Of a DNA stretch of 64,000 bases, positions 1 to 11,160 are shown in pieces. Position 1 is the stretch's first letter, and each line of letters opens with the position of its first letter. The stretch covers positions 11,512,001 through 11,576,000 of the forward strand of contig BSBN01001359.1 of the NCBI GenBank assembly GCA_027924645.1, written 5' to 3'. A program made the translations under genes and the position numbers. Under the pieces are notes generated by a model, which did not search any database, was not told the origin of the DNA, and saw nothing but the letters and a program-made list of their open reading frames with translations. Source of the stretch: Cunninghamia lanceolata. Its lineage: Eukaryota > Streptophyta > Pinopsida > Cupressales > Cupressaceae.

Positions 1-143
1 AAAGATCCTATGATCAGAATTTATCATTTAAGATCAATGGTACATATTACTCCTTAACCAAGTCAATGGAAAAACACGTGGCACAGGTTGCTAATTGGCA
101 ACCATCTAGTAGCATATCATGCACATGATCATGTGCATCATGT
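1..143. other. non-coding flank below the K reading frame
   Basis: No coding potential is seen here. On the minus strand this is the region immediately after the stop codon of the K reading frame. It contains a perfect 20-base palindrome at 119-138 (ATGCACATGATCATGTGCAT). The window edge prevents identification of any element boundary. Confidence 0.5.
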
Positions 144-1202
144 TTATTCTTCATCTTCCTCACCAGTAGATAGGTCATCTTCATCTGCAGGCACACTTAT
201 CACTCCTCTGATGGGCTCATATGCTTGTACTATCCTTTCAATTTCCCCTCCATCTTGGACTTTGGCTTTAATGACCGCATGTTCTTGTGACTTTAATTGT
301 GTTTGTAATGCAGACCATTTGTTCTTTCTTCTATTCAACATCTCATTATATTTTTCCACCTTTGCCTTCATCCTCATGGCCTTGTTGATAGTATCCTCTG
401 ATAACTGATTGAGGGGGTCATCTGCAACAGGCTTGAAATTGTCTTGGAAGGCCTTAACCACAAAGTCTGCATCTTGATTTTCAATCTTCCCTTCCATCTT
501 TTCTTCAAGAGCCTCTAGGATCTCTACTTCATCAGACAAAAGTTTGTGCAATCTAACACTGATATCTCTGAGTTTTGCATTGCACTTCCTGAGGATATCA
601 CCCTCAAATTTGGTATTTTTGTACCATATGCTCAATAGCTTGGATGTCTAGTTGTTCAGTATCTTATTGTCAACCAGGGCATTGGTGTCTATGAGCTTCA
701 TGTCTGATAGGGCAATCAGATGTTTCTCAATATCTATGGACCTCTACCCAACTTCCTTCTGCAATTTATCTACCTTGCCCTTCAATGTGCTGAGTAGGTT
801 CCAATTATTAAGAGAGGTATTTATCACTTTCTCTACCTCTATGATGAATTGGATGAACCAATTGTCCATCATATGTGCTTTGTGCTTCATAATATCCAAC
901 CCTGTCACTTCATCCTGTGATATAATGGTTAGTGGGGTGGATGTGCTGACTGGCATATTATTGGGGTCTATCAGCCCTTTTATGAATATGTGGAATTGAG
1001 CAATGTGCTCGTTGTGCACCTTATTTTTATTCTTCTCTCTATACACTCTTCAATAAAGAATCAATTATATCTTTGGCCTCTTGGCCCTCTTGTTGTTCTG
1101 TAGCAAAGCCTAAATCAATAGTGGTCATTTGAAACTCACTAATACTTATCTCTCCTTTGGCTTTGTCTACCATAGGTATAGCTACTTCAGTTGTCCTCCT
1201 AC
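144..1202 (-). pseudogene. C-terminal part of unrecognised protein K
   Basis: This is the downstream part of the K reading frame, separated from its upstream part by element A. Three ORF pieces (1221-1039, 1046-744, 635-144) chain together on the minus strand with only local frame breaks. The predicted protein is charged and mostly helical-looking. The last 160 residues are rich in Lys, Glu and Asn with spacing suggestive of a coiled coil, and the C-terminus ends in an acidic tail (DDLSTGEEDEE). No zinc knuckle, protease, RT, integrase or transposase motif was seen. One stop separates the last two pieces, which share a frame. I do not recognise the family. A structural protein of a non-autonomous element, or a host-derived ORF carried by one, are both possible. 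Confidence 0.45.
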
Positions 1203-1207
1203 CTATT

Positions 1208-2853
1208 TGGTGCAGGAGCACCTAAGAGCACACCTCGGTGCAAGAAGACACAAATGATCAAAGGAGAAGCCCATGGATCAAATCAAATCAAATGGAACAT
1301 CCTAGAACCAATTATGGCATATTGTAATGGGCAAAATGATGTAATAATCAAATGTCCTGAGGGTCTTGGTAAGGACCCTAGGACCAAAAAATAATGTAAG
1401 TGGGCCAATAGTGCCTCTAGGGTCAAATAAGAGTCAATTAGAAGTGTCTAAGGCTAGGAATAAGGAATAATGTTCCTAATAAGATCAACCATGATGAACC
1501 ATGATAATTTGGTAGAGTAAAAGTCACTTAAAACAAAGTTTAATATTCAAATTTTTAAATAATGCATTTGGGCGGGAAAATAAAAAATGAATGGTTTTGG
1601 AAGTTTAACCATCTCCAACCTTTGAGAATTGATTGTGGGAGTTAGGAAAAAGTTATATAAGCCTTCCCAAGGCGTGAGATGGCATAGGGGAGTCATACTA
1701 GAAAATTGGATTGTACGACAGGCTACAAATAACAATAAAATTCAGTTTTATCTTGTATCTCCTTCTTGTTTCTGTTGGTCTTTTTGATTATTGAGTGTTG
1801 GTAAATGTCTTAGGACCTCAGTTAACAATATTAGACTTCATTTGATGCTCTGAGGAGGTTCTTGTAGGTGGTTTCATTGTTGTTTGTATTGACTGTTACA
1901 AAGAACAGCAGGTTGTCCTGTGCATTTTGAGAGGTTTCAATGCCTCATAGGACCTTCCCATGGATGTAGGATCCTGATACTCATGGAATAGGTCCTTGAT
2001 TGTATGTATAATATGATTTCTAACCCTAACAAAGCAGGAGGAGTGCAAATGGGTAGGTGATCACCATTTGAAGTCAAGGATTGCTTGTGGAAGAGCATTG
2101 AAATGGTGGCATGGTTATAGCAGCCGGAGATCCGTCTTAACAAGGTGACTTTTTTATGATTGTTGAGGTTTAATATGGTCAAATACATGGTGTTAGACCT
2201 TTGAATGAGGTCTGGAAGTGACTGGAAGTGGGAGATCTAGCAAGCCCTAGGTTTTGAGGCCTAGAAAGGGGGGTTTTGTATTTAAACATGCAAATGAGCA
2301 AACCACTGGTTGAAACCTTGAAAATCCTTTGTTTTTAATCCTTTCCTAAGACTTTTTTAGGTTTGGAGTGAGGGGGATAAGTATTTGATAGGGTTCCTTT
2401 GTAAAGTGGGCAAGTTAGGCCTTGTAGGAAGACAGCAGGGTGTTAGGACAGTCACATTCCGTCCAAAACAACAATATATGATTTTGAAGTATGTTATAGA
2501 ACTCAATAAAGGGTATCCAGATCAGTGATTTATTTTGGAAGTGCTTTGGGAAAGTTTGGAGAAAAGTGCAAATTAGTCGCTGAACAGGGCTACAAGGATT
2601 AGGCCTGGTTAAGGGGAGTTGTCAAGAACCGGTCAGAAAGGTGCATGAAACCTATTGAATCTTGTTGGTTGGGGTAGGTTGAGACCCTAGAAGGTACAAG
2701 AATTCATCTGAGAAGTTGGAATCCAAATTTGAGCCCTTTGGTGGAGTTTAAGGGAAGGAGAAGACTAGAGAAGCCTTATTGGTTGAAGCCACAAGTTATT
2801 TGAATCTTTTGATCTTGTTAGATTACCATTGGAGACTGGACACCTCTGCATCA
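1208..2853 (+). repeat. 5' LTR of element A
   Basis: This 1646-base repeat runs TGGTGCAGGAGC...CTGCATCA and matches 4958-6601 nearly throughout. The first 200 bases differ at only about five positions. A TATA box (TATATAAG, about 1654-1661) and an AATAAA-like signal about 75 bases downstream (near 1733) mark the probable U3/R region. Confidence 0.93.
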
Positions 2854-2856
2854 TAT

Positions 2857-2868
2857 TGGTATCAGAGC
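2857..2868 (+). other. primer-binding site of element A (tRNA-iMet)
   Basis: TGGTATCAGAGC follows the 5' LTR after three bases. It is the standard plant primer site complementary to the 3' end of initiator methionine tRNA. Confidence 0.92.
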
Positions 2869-2936
2869 TAGCAAGTAGATCCTTGAGGGTGTTGTGGATC
2901 TTGTGAAGAAGATAGGGGATTGTGAGAGTTGTGAAG

Positions 2937-5144
2937 ATGCCTCCAAAGAACCAAATGGCTAGAGTGAATTTTGAGTTGAGAGAAGCCTTAGAGGCTAGAG
3001 AAAAAGAATTGAGGGACAGAAGAGAGTAGGATGCTGCAAGAGACAGAGAGCTGAGGCAAGTGAGAAGAGAGAATGCAACAATCTTGGCTAGATTGGAAGC
3101 ATTGGAGAAGAATCCAAGAAAGGATGAACAAAATGAGTCAGAAGGAGATGAAGATGTCGATGAGAATCCTCCTGAGGATGAGTTGGATGCTGAAGAAAAG
3201 AAGTTTGTGAGATTACTAAAGGTAGTCCAAGGTAGTGGGATAAAGGCACACATTGAGTTACCTATTTATCAGGGGAAGATGGATAGTGAAGAGGTCTTAG
3301 GGTGGATAGATGCCCTTGAAAATTTCTTTGAGTATGAGGAAATGAGTGATGAGAAGAAGATTAAATTTGCAAAAACAAAGTTGAGAGGGACAGCACTTAC
3401 ATGGTGGAGTAGTGTGCAAACAGAAAGAGTGGCTAGAGGTGGAACAAGAATCACTTCTTGGGGTAGGATGAAGGATATGATGAAGGATCAGTTTCTTCCA
3501 TCCGATTACTCCATTCAAACAAGGAGGATGAGGTAGAATTTGAAGCAGAAGGACATGGATGTTATATCCTATACTGAGCAATTTCATAAGCTTAGTATTA
3601 GAGGAGGATTAGAAGATGAAGAAGAAAAAGTGGCAAGATACCTTAATGGGCTTAGGTATAACTTGCAAGATGAGATTGGTTTGACTATACCAAAATCACT
3701 TGGAGAAGGTTTTCAGTTAGCCATAAGGGCTGAAGAGAGGGTGAAGAGGAAGCAAGAAAGACAAGGAGGTAGTGGTAGAGGATATAGAGGTAGGGGCAGA
3801 CCTACTAATGAAGGACAGAGCAGCAATGAGAAAGGTAAAGAGTTTTCTATAGATCAGAGAGGTGGATATAGAGGTGGAGGTAGGTTTGGATCAGGTAGAG
3901 GAGTATTCACAGGAAGATGTTATTATTGCAATGAAGTGGGACACACATCTTTCAAATGTCATAAGAAGGATGATGCTGATAAGAGCAAGGATAGAAGAGT
4001 TCATTTGGCATAAGAAGAGGAAAAGAAAGAAGAACAAGAAATGTCATTAGCCTCTCCAGTAATGGACGGAGAAATGCTCATGGTGGAAAAAGGCAAAATG
4101 CAGCAAACACCATAGGTATCCATTTTTAAAACTAATTGTTTAAGCCATGGGAAAATATGCAAGTTGATTATAGATTCGGGTTCACATGATAATCTAGTTT
4201 CTTGGGATATGGTGCATAAATTGGGATTGAAAACATTTGATCATCCTAGTCCTTACAATGCCACTTGGGTAAGTCAAGAATAGTAAGTAAGAGTTAATCA
4301 GAGGGCATATGTTGATTTTTCAATTGGTCCATATCATGATTATGTTTTATGTGATGTTATTTCAATGACATGTGGGCATATAATTTTGGGAAGACCATGG
4401 CAGTGTTTGAGAAGGACAGTTCATGATGGTTATACAAATAGTCATTTGGTGCACAAAGATGGTAAAAAGTATAAACTAATGCCTTTACCATATGAAGACA
4501 AGAAGGAACATGCTATTGTCTATTTTGGATAGAAATTGCAGTTGAATGTGCAGGTTGAACAGCAGGAACAGTTGCAGCAAAGAAAGGTTTATGATAGTCC
4601 TAAAGAGCAGCAAGTTTGGGACTTAAATGGCATTAAGATTGGGGACATTGACTGCCCTATAAGGAGGCTGAAGAAGGAAGGTAGACAGCAGATAGTACAA
4701 GAAGGAATAAATCAGAATTCTAAGATGGAGAGTTCAAGAGCATTACAGCAGCAAGGTCTTAGGCTAGGACAGCAAAACATGTTTTATGATGCTAACATTT
4801 TTTGTAAGAGTCATGCAGGTGGGAGAAGGAGGAGGATAACTCTTGGAGAGTTCATGTTCCCTGTCACAAATCAGAGGAACATTTCCAAAAGACTGCAGGA
4901 GGTTTGGAGCAGACCACATGACTCTTGGGACAAGAGTTTTTATCATGCTGGGGAGTATGGTGCAAGAGCACCTAAGAGAACACCTCAGAGCAAGAAGACA
5001 CAAATGATCAAAGGAGAAGCCCATGGATCAAATCAAATCAAATGGAACATCCTAGAACCAATTATAGCATATTGTAATGGGCAAAATGATGTAATAATCA
5101 AATGTCCTGAGGGTCTTGGTAAGGACCCTAGGACCAAAAAATAA
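2937..5144 (+). pseudogene. gag: gag-protease reading frame of element A, ending inside the 3' LTR
   Basis: One frame runs from ATG 2937 to the stop at 5144 (about 735 codons), interrupted only by in-frame stops, with no frameshift. Order: N-terminal coiled-coil-like charged region; retrotransposon gag core with a GTALTWW motif near 3395; Arg/Gly-rich tract; zinc knuckle CYYCNEVGHTSFKC near 3920-3960; and a protease segment with the DSG active-site triad near 4174 and a later ILGRPW motif. Then comes a Gln-rich segment of unknown role (4536-4957) that continues into the LTR. Stops at about 3030, 3534, 4012, 4282-4287 and 4530 are TAG or TAA, mostly where Gln is expected. RT and integrase are absent. 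The unbroken frame across the missing pol region suggests an evolved short element rather than a recent random deletion. Confidence 0.85.
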
Positions 5145-6601
5145 TGTAAGTGGGCCAATAGTGCCTCTAGGGTCAAATACGAGTCAATTAGAAGTGTCTA
5201 AGGCTAGGAATAAGGAATAATGATCCTAATAAGATCAACCATGATGAACCATGATAATTTGGTAGAGTAAAAGTCACTTAAAACAAAGTTTAATATTCAA
5301 ATTTTTAAATAATGCATTTGGGCGGGAAAATAAAAAATGAATGGTTTTGGAAGTTTAACCATCTCCAACCTTTGGGAATTGATTGTGGGAGTTAGGAAAA
5401 AGTTATATAAGCCTTCCCAAGGTGTGAGATGGCATAGGGGAGTCATATTGGAAACCTGGATTGTACGGCAGGCTGCAAATAACAATAAAATTCAGTTTTA
5501 TCTTGTATCTCCTTGTTTCTGTTGGTCTTTTTGATTATTGAGTGTTGGTAATTGTCTTAGGACCTTAGTTAACAATATTAGACTTCATTTGATGCTCTGA
5601 GGAGGTTCTTGTAGGTGGTTTCATTGTTGTTTGTATTGACTGTTACAAAGAATAGCAGGCTGTCCTATGCATTTTGAGAGGTTTCAATGCCTCATAGGAC
5701 CTTCCCATGGATGTAGGATCTTGATACTCATGGAATAGGTCCTTGATTGTATGTATAATATTATTTTTAACCCTGACAAAGTAGGAGGAGTGCAAATGGG
5801 CAGGTGATCACCGTTTGAAGTCAAGGATTGCTTGTGGAAGAGCATTGAAATGGTGGCATGGTTATAGCAGCCGGAGATCCGTCTTAACAAGGTGACTTTT
5901 TTATGATTGCTAAGGTTTAATATGGTCAAATACATGGTGTTAGACCTTTGAATGAGGTCTGGAAGTGACTGGAAGTGGGAGATCTAGCAAGCCCTAGGTT
6001 TTAAGGCCTAGAAAGGGGGGTTTTGTATTTAAACATGCAAATGAGCAAACCACTAGTTGAAACCTTGAAAATCCTTTGTTTTTAATCCTTTCCTAAGACT
6101 TTTTTTAGGTTTGGAGTGAGGGGGATAAGTATTTGATAGGGTTCCTTTGTAAAGTGGGCAAGTTAGGCCTTGTAGGAAGACAACAGGGTATTAGGACAGT
6201 CACATTCCATCCAAAACAACAATATATGATTTTGAAGTATGTTATAAAAATCAATAAAGGGTATCTAGATTAGTGATTTGTTTTGGAAGTTCTTTGGGAA
6301 AGTTTGGAGAAAAGTGCAAATTAGTCGTTGAACAGGGCTACAAGGATTAGGCCTGGTTAAGGGGAGTTGTCAAGAACTGGTCAGAAAGGTGCATGAAACC
6401 TATTGAATCTTGTTAGTTGGGGTAGGTTGAGACCCTAGAAGGTACAAGAATTCATCTGAGAAGTTGGAATCCAAATTTGAGCCCTTTGGTGGAGTTTAAG
6501 GGAAGGAGAAGACTAGAGAAGCCTTATCGATTGAAGCCACAAGTTATTTGAATCTTTTGATCTTGTTAGATTACCATTGGAGACCAAACACCTCTACATC
6601 A
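4958..6601 (+). repeat. 3' LTR of element A
   Basis: This 1644-base repeat runs TGGTGCAAGAGC...CTACATCA and is paired with the 5' LTR. A purine-rich GGGGAGTA just upstream (about 4950-4957) is the probable polypurine tract. The first 187 bases are also the end of the gag-protease reading frame. It is followed by the target duplication CTATT. Confidence 0.93.
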
Positions 6602-6606
6602 CTATT

Positions 6607-9600
6607 GCTAAGTCTCTCTTTATGGCTGAGGTGGCCCTAGCCCTTCTCTTTGGCTTAGCTATATTGGCTGAAAATAATGAAGCAATATCAAATTCTAATG
6701 CAACACTGGGCGGATGTGGGTTTACCTCTTGCTGCAACCAATATGGCACTTCATCTGTAGACCCTTGCAGGTCTATATTGTCAATGTGTACATCTAGTGA
6801 CTCTGCATTTTGTTCCACCCTTGGTGGTGAAGGTTCCTTTTCTTGTTCATTAGATACCTCCTCATCATGTTTTTCTTCAGGCACATGGACATCTTGTGTG
6901 ACCTTTTCAATCTTGTCCTGCTCATCATGTGTTGGTGGTGGATCTTTATGAGTATCCAAATTGTTCTAATCTATCATACCTTCATGATCCTTGTGACTTT
7001 CTTCATCCACATTTCCTTTCTTTTCCTGATCACCATCTGCTCGAGAACTTTTCTCCCCATCATTTGATACATTTGTCTCTTTAGGATCTTGGGGTTTATT
7101 TATCTCTACTTTATCTACTTCCCCTTTGGGTACTTGTTCATTATCCTGACCATCATTTTGATGAGGCATTTCTTCATCCTCCATGTGTACATTGACTTCT
7201 AGTTTCTTTTGTTCTGGAGGTAGATCTTTACCTTTATTTTGGTCCTCCTTACCCTGATATGTCAAATCTATAGTTGCTGGGTTGGTCACCTGATCTACTA
7301 ACCTGGGCAAACCAATTTGTTGTGCCACAATTTTAGGATTACCTACCTCTATTTCTTCTACTTCGACCTTCTTTTATACTGTGGGGGTGCCACGAGGGGT
7401 CATCTTGGTGTTCTTTACTAGTGTCTCCATAGGGTTAGCAGACACCTTGTTCACAACATCATTATCTAATAATTTTACATTTTCATCCAATGGAAAAGAC
7501 TAATCATCTCTTCTATTTTGTATTTCTTTTCTTTGCTCCTCTACCATTTCAGACTTGAAATGTACTATGTTAGGAATAGGCACTTCATGTTGCAGAGTTC
7601 TCTTGATTCCCTCACGACCTACTCCTTTCAATATGATGGTGGGGTTTTTTTTCCAACACCCCCCTCATTGCAGATGTCTGTTTCTTTTGGGGCATTTCCT
7701 AAGTTTTCTTCTTTTTCCTACTTATCAGGAGATCATCATCATCTATGCTTTCCCCTTCCAGCTCATGAGTAGGAGCAGACTTTGTAGCAGGTCCTTGCTG
7801 CTTTGCAGGTGCATGAGATGTAGTTGCATCAAAAGTTGAGGTCACATCCTCCTTAGGTTGAGGATAACAAATGATCCTTACACCTACAGCTTGGTTTCCT
7901 TTCTTAGATTTATTTTGTTGACTTTCTCCTTTAGATGCCCTCTTTTCTTTGAGCAAATCATCATATTCCTTATCTGTCAATTCTTTCTTTTTCTCTTATT
8001 ATCAATTGTGAGGGCTGCCCTCCTTTTATTTAGTTTGGTGACCTCCCCATCTACCCATTCTTTGGTCAATTGTATGACCTTTTGTGTTATCTAGTCTAAT
8101 GAGGTCACTTCTGGCTGATTCTAGTCAGGGGATGATATTATTTCATGATATATTTTCTTGTCCTCATATTCTTGGGACATGACCATGCCATCATCTTCAT
8201 GCAATTGTACTAGCACTGGTATGTAGTCCAATGTGCAGATTTGCTTCAGAGTAAGCCTTTGATAGCCTCTCCTTCTCACTTCCATCTCATCATAGCAATT
8301 TGCCTAGTAGTCCTCAGTATGCATCTAATGCATTAATTTCTTATATATTGCCTGCATCCTATCACATGGGTCATATTCCCTGGCTAGTGGAAAAGGTTGC
8401 AATGAAATCAACTACAATCACCCTATTGCCTCCTTGGCACTCTCCTTGTCAGTCACATATACCACCCAATCATGATTGGGAACAGGACATTAGGTATCTT
8501 GCCCCTCTCAACATAGGCCTCAAATGAAGACAATATCTACCTAACCATCTCCATCAAGATGACCTTATCAGTTGGGTATCTTGGCAGCATGATAAGTTGC
8601 CCAGTGAAACCTTCTATTATTATATATGTGAGTGTGGAGGATTGGATGAACCAAGCCCCATGTTTATATATTACTACTTGAGCTTCTATGCTCAGCCATT
8701 TTGTTTTGTCTTCTTCCATAGTCCTTACTAAATGCATGGAAAATGAATCATTCACTCTCCAGTAATGTTGGAGAGACTCTCTTTTTTAATTGTGGGTAAT
8801 GATCCCATATGTTTACATCTGCAGGGTTACTACCAACCATACCAACTGTCTACAATCCCTTGAATGTCCCCCTGAATGCACATTCATAAACAACGTAAGA
8901 GCTCATATGGAACATATTGGTCTTTCCTCCTAGATTTCTCATTCCTTCATCTAGGCTGTCACTTACGATCTTGGCCCACTAGGGTTTCTCATTAGTATCC
9001 TCTACCATTCTTATGAGACCATACATCCAATTTTCAAAAACTCCAGCATTTGGTTTCCATGTCATGCGACTAAGCATCACCATCATGTATTGATATTCAG
9101 GGGCAAAATCAAACTTATACAAATGCACAGGTAGCTTTCCAGAGGCTTTATATGTGCTATCATTAGCTCTCCATGAGTACATGATTTTTCTGCATTCCTT
9201 TATGGTCTTATTATATTTCTTTTCAAACTTATCCAGGTTTCTTCTATACACATGAGGCCCTTTTGGTAGATTGAAAGTTATGGTGATGCCCTCAACTGAA
9301 AAGTCTACATATACCCGGCCATGTTTTTCTACCTTTCTGTTATTGACATTGTAATTTTGGGCACATTCCACTACCAGCTCAGTGGCCTCCATTGCATAAG
9401 GAAACCCCCCTGCATGCCACATGCCAGAGTTATAAATGTTCATGAGCAAGGCTTGTCCGCTCCCCTTTACTAATAACGTAGTCCTTGCATCTAGATCAGT
9501 GTTCCCTGGATGAGTGTCCTTTATTTGGCCATATTTGAATGTTATTCCTTTAGGTTGTATACACATAGGTTTTACGAATTCTGCATCTGACCTGTTCTTG

Positions 9601-9611
9601 TGGACTACCAT
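6607..9611 (-). pseudogene. N-terminal and central parts of unrecognised protein K
   Basis: The minus-strand frame starts at ATG 9609-9611 and continues through pieces 9611-8979, 8755-8537, 7980-7699, 7328-6966 and 6959-6594, with at least three frame changes and several stops. The first 210 residues are compositionally ordinary and look like a folded domain, with motifs MWHAGGFPYAMEATELVVEC and HVYRRNLDKFEKKYNKTIKE. The centre becomes Lys/Glu-rich and low in complexity, as in a disordered linker, and then joins the coiled-coil C-terminus at 1202. Joined across element A, the coding length would be roughly 1,350 codons. No retroviral or transposase motif is visible. I do not recognise the family. 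Confidence 0.45.
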
Positions 9612-11160
9612 TGAATCCTACGATAAAACACATGTATTTACCCTAACATATCATGTGATCATGCAAATTAATGATTATATGAATATCTTGACATTTTTAT
9701 TCTTATTCAACACATTTCATACATCATCATACTGATCTACTATGGTAAAAATAGTTTTTAGCTGTTCATTTTATCCATAAATGACAAAGGAGGGTTTTGT
9801 CATTACATAGCTGATATTCGATACCTTTTACTATTCAGTTGATATCCAGCTATGAACATCTACCTTGCAATTACCCTCTTTCATTCACCATTTAAATCCA
9901 CACCTCATTCCATTGCTATCACATATTGCAGTAATATCACCTTAATCGCACTGTAGCTCTGTAAATTTTGCTTGCATACGTGATAAATTCAAAAATGAAC
10001 TCAAATCCTTGTTTTAATCAACAAACACTGGTGAATTAGGGTGTGATTAATGCTTAATTGTTGATATTCGTTGATCGGTACCTAAGCATCGGAGATGTTA
10101 ATAGGTGGCATGCACTTATTTGAAATTTTGAAGGCTCACCTACCATTAGGGAAGCATTTAATGTAAGCAGGCGCATTTGCAAATATCAGGGATATTAGGA
10201 ATATGACCCCCAGAAGATTATGACATCATCATGATGTTGACTAACCGTTGACCAACGACCAAAATTGGTTCATTCTACTTTGTTTAACAATCATGATAAC
10301 ATAAGGTAGTGATATGATTGATTCAATGTGCCACGTGGCAGCAGCCTACTGGTTCATAAAGATCTGCATGTTATACATCTTAAAAGTGGACATGGGGATA
10401 TTGAGAAATATTAGGGTTCTTAAGTATGCGAAACATACGCCATATTCAAAGATTAGGATGACGTCAGCATCCTTCATTAATATTTCAGACTAGAGCGTAA
10501 GTGATGTCATCGTCACATTAGCAAAGATCAGGGATCTTATATAATGTGTAGGATATTAAGGTTTTCTTTTATTTTACATTAGATCAGAATATTAAAAAAT
10601 ATTTGAGATATTGGGAAATAGATGACCCTCTTTTGGTGTCAGGAATGTGATGGTGTCATCGTCATATCGAGCCTTCTTTATATCAGGTCAAGATGGCGTC
10701 ATCGTCATATTAAAGAAGATCAGGGATCTTAGATAACATGACAGATATTAAGGATTATACTGATATCAGGTATTTAGGTTATATCTGAGGTGAATCCTCA
10801 CATTAGTGAATATCAGGGATATTAAGGAATATCACCCTTTGAGAATGTCTGGTTTGAGCAAACTTTGACTGAACATAACTCCCTATCTTTAAGGAATTTC
10901 AGGGTGATCCAAAAGGCAAACCTGCTTAGAATTTTGCACTCTTTCACTTGATGAGGTTTGTGATTAAAAAATCTGACTTTGACATTTAACCTTCCTTTAT
11001 GAGGTCCATGCATAGGGGTGATATACTATTATTGCATCTGATACCTAATTTTTACCATACTGCCCAAAGCAAGAAAAGTAAGGGAAAGGCCCAAAAAAGG
11101 TTGGGTCCATGTTTTGCTAAGGTAAAATGGGGCATGTTGTGTAACCACACAACAAGTACA
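9612..11160 (-). promoter_or_regulatory. candidate promoter or LTR region upstream of K
   Basis: There is no convincing ORF over about 1.5 kb. On the minus strand this lies directly upstream of the K start codon. It holds repeated TGACG/CGTCA blocks near 10204-10225, 10457-10466, 10502-10516, 10650-10665 and 10689-10705, each close to copies of a sequence like ATCAGGGATCTTA or ATATCAGGGATATTA. A palindromic TTATATAA at 10537-10544 could serve as a TATA box. ACGT-core and TGACG motifs are known plant bZIP-binding sites. Whether they act here is inference. Confidence 0.4.
10328..10339. promoter_or_regulatory. perfect G-box palindrome
   Basis: TGCCACGTGGCA is a 12-base perfect palindrome containing the CACGTG G-box bound by plant bZIP and bHLH factors. 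It lies about 700 bases upstream of the K start codon on the minus strand, among the TGACG repeats. Confidence 0.5.

Larger units (their letters stand above)
1208..6601 (+). mobile_element. LTR retrotransposon A, RT-less gag-protease element
   Basis: Two direct LTRs (1208-2853 and 4958-6601) start TGGTGCA and end ATCA. A 5-bp target duplication CTATT lies at 1203-1207 and 6602-6606. The internal part is only about 2.1 kb. It has a tRNA-iMet primer site, gag with a zinc knuckle, and an aspartic-protease segment, but no reverse transcriptase, RNase H, integrase or chromodomain. The LTR start matches that of the complete chromovirus C in this window, so A is related to Tekay/Del elements. It fits the published TR-GAG class of non-autonomous elements, which carry gag and rely on a relative for polymerase. 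It is inserted in the K reading frame on the opposite strand. Confidence 0.93.
1..11160 (-). mobile_element. candidate element K, left end outside the window
   Basis: The gag of element H stops abruptly at about 11161. On the minus strand the next sequence begins TGTACTTGTTGTGTGG, which has the TG start expected of an LTR and a small inverted repeat (TTGTGTGG/TTACACAA). From there the minus strand runs through about 1.5 kb of non-coding sequence with promoter-like motifs into a long decayed reading frame (9611 down to 144), which is itself broken by element A. This arrangement fits an LTR-type element inserted into H, but the second LTR would lie outside the window and no primer-binding site was recognised. 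A non-LTR origin or a host pseudogene next to a breakpoint remains possible. Confidence 0.35.
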
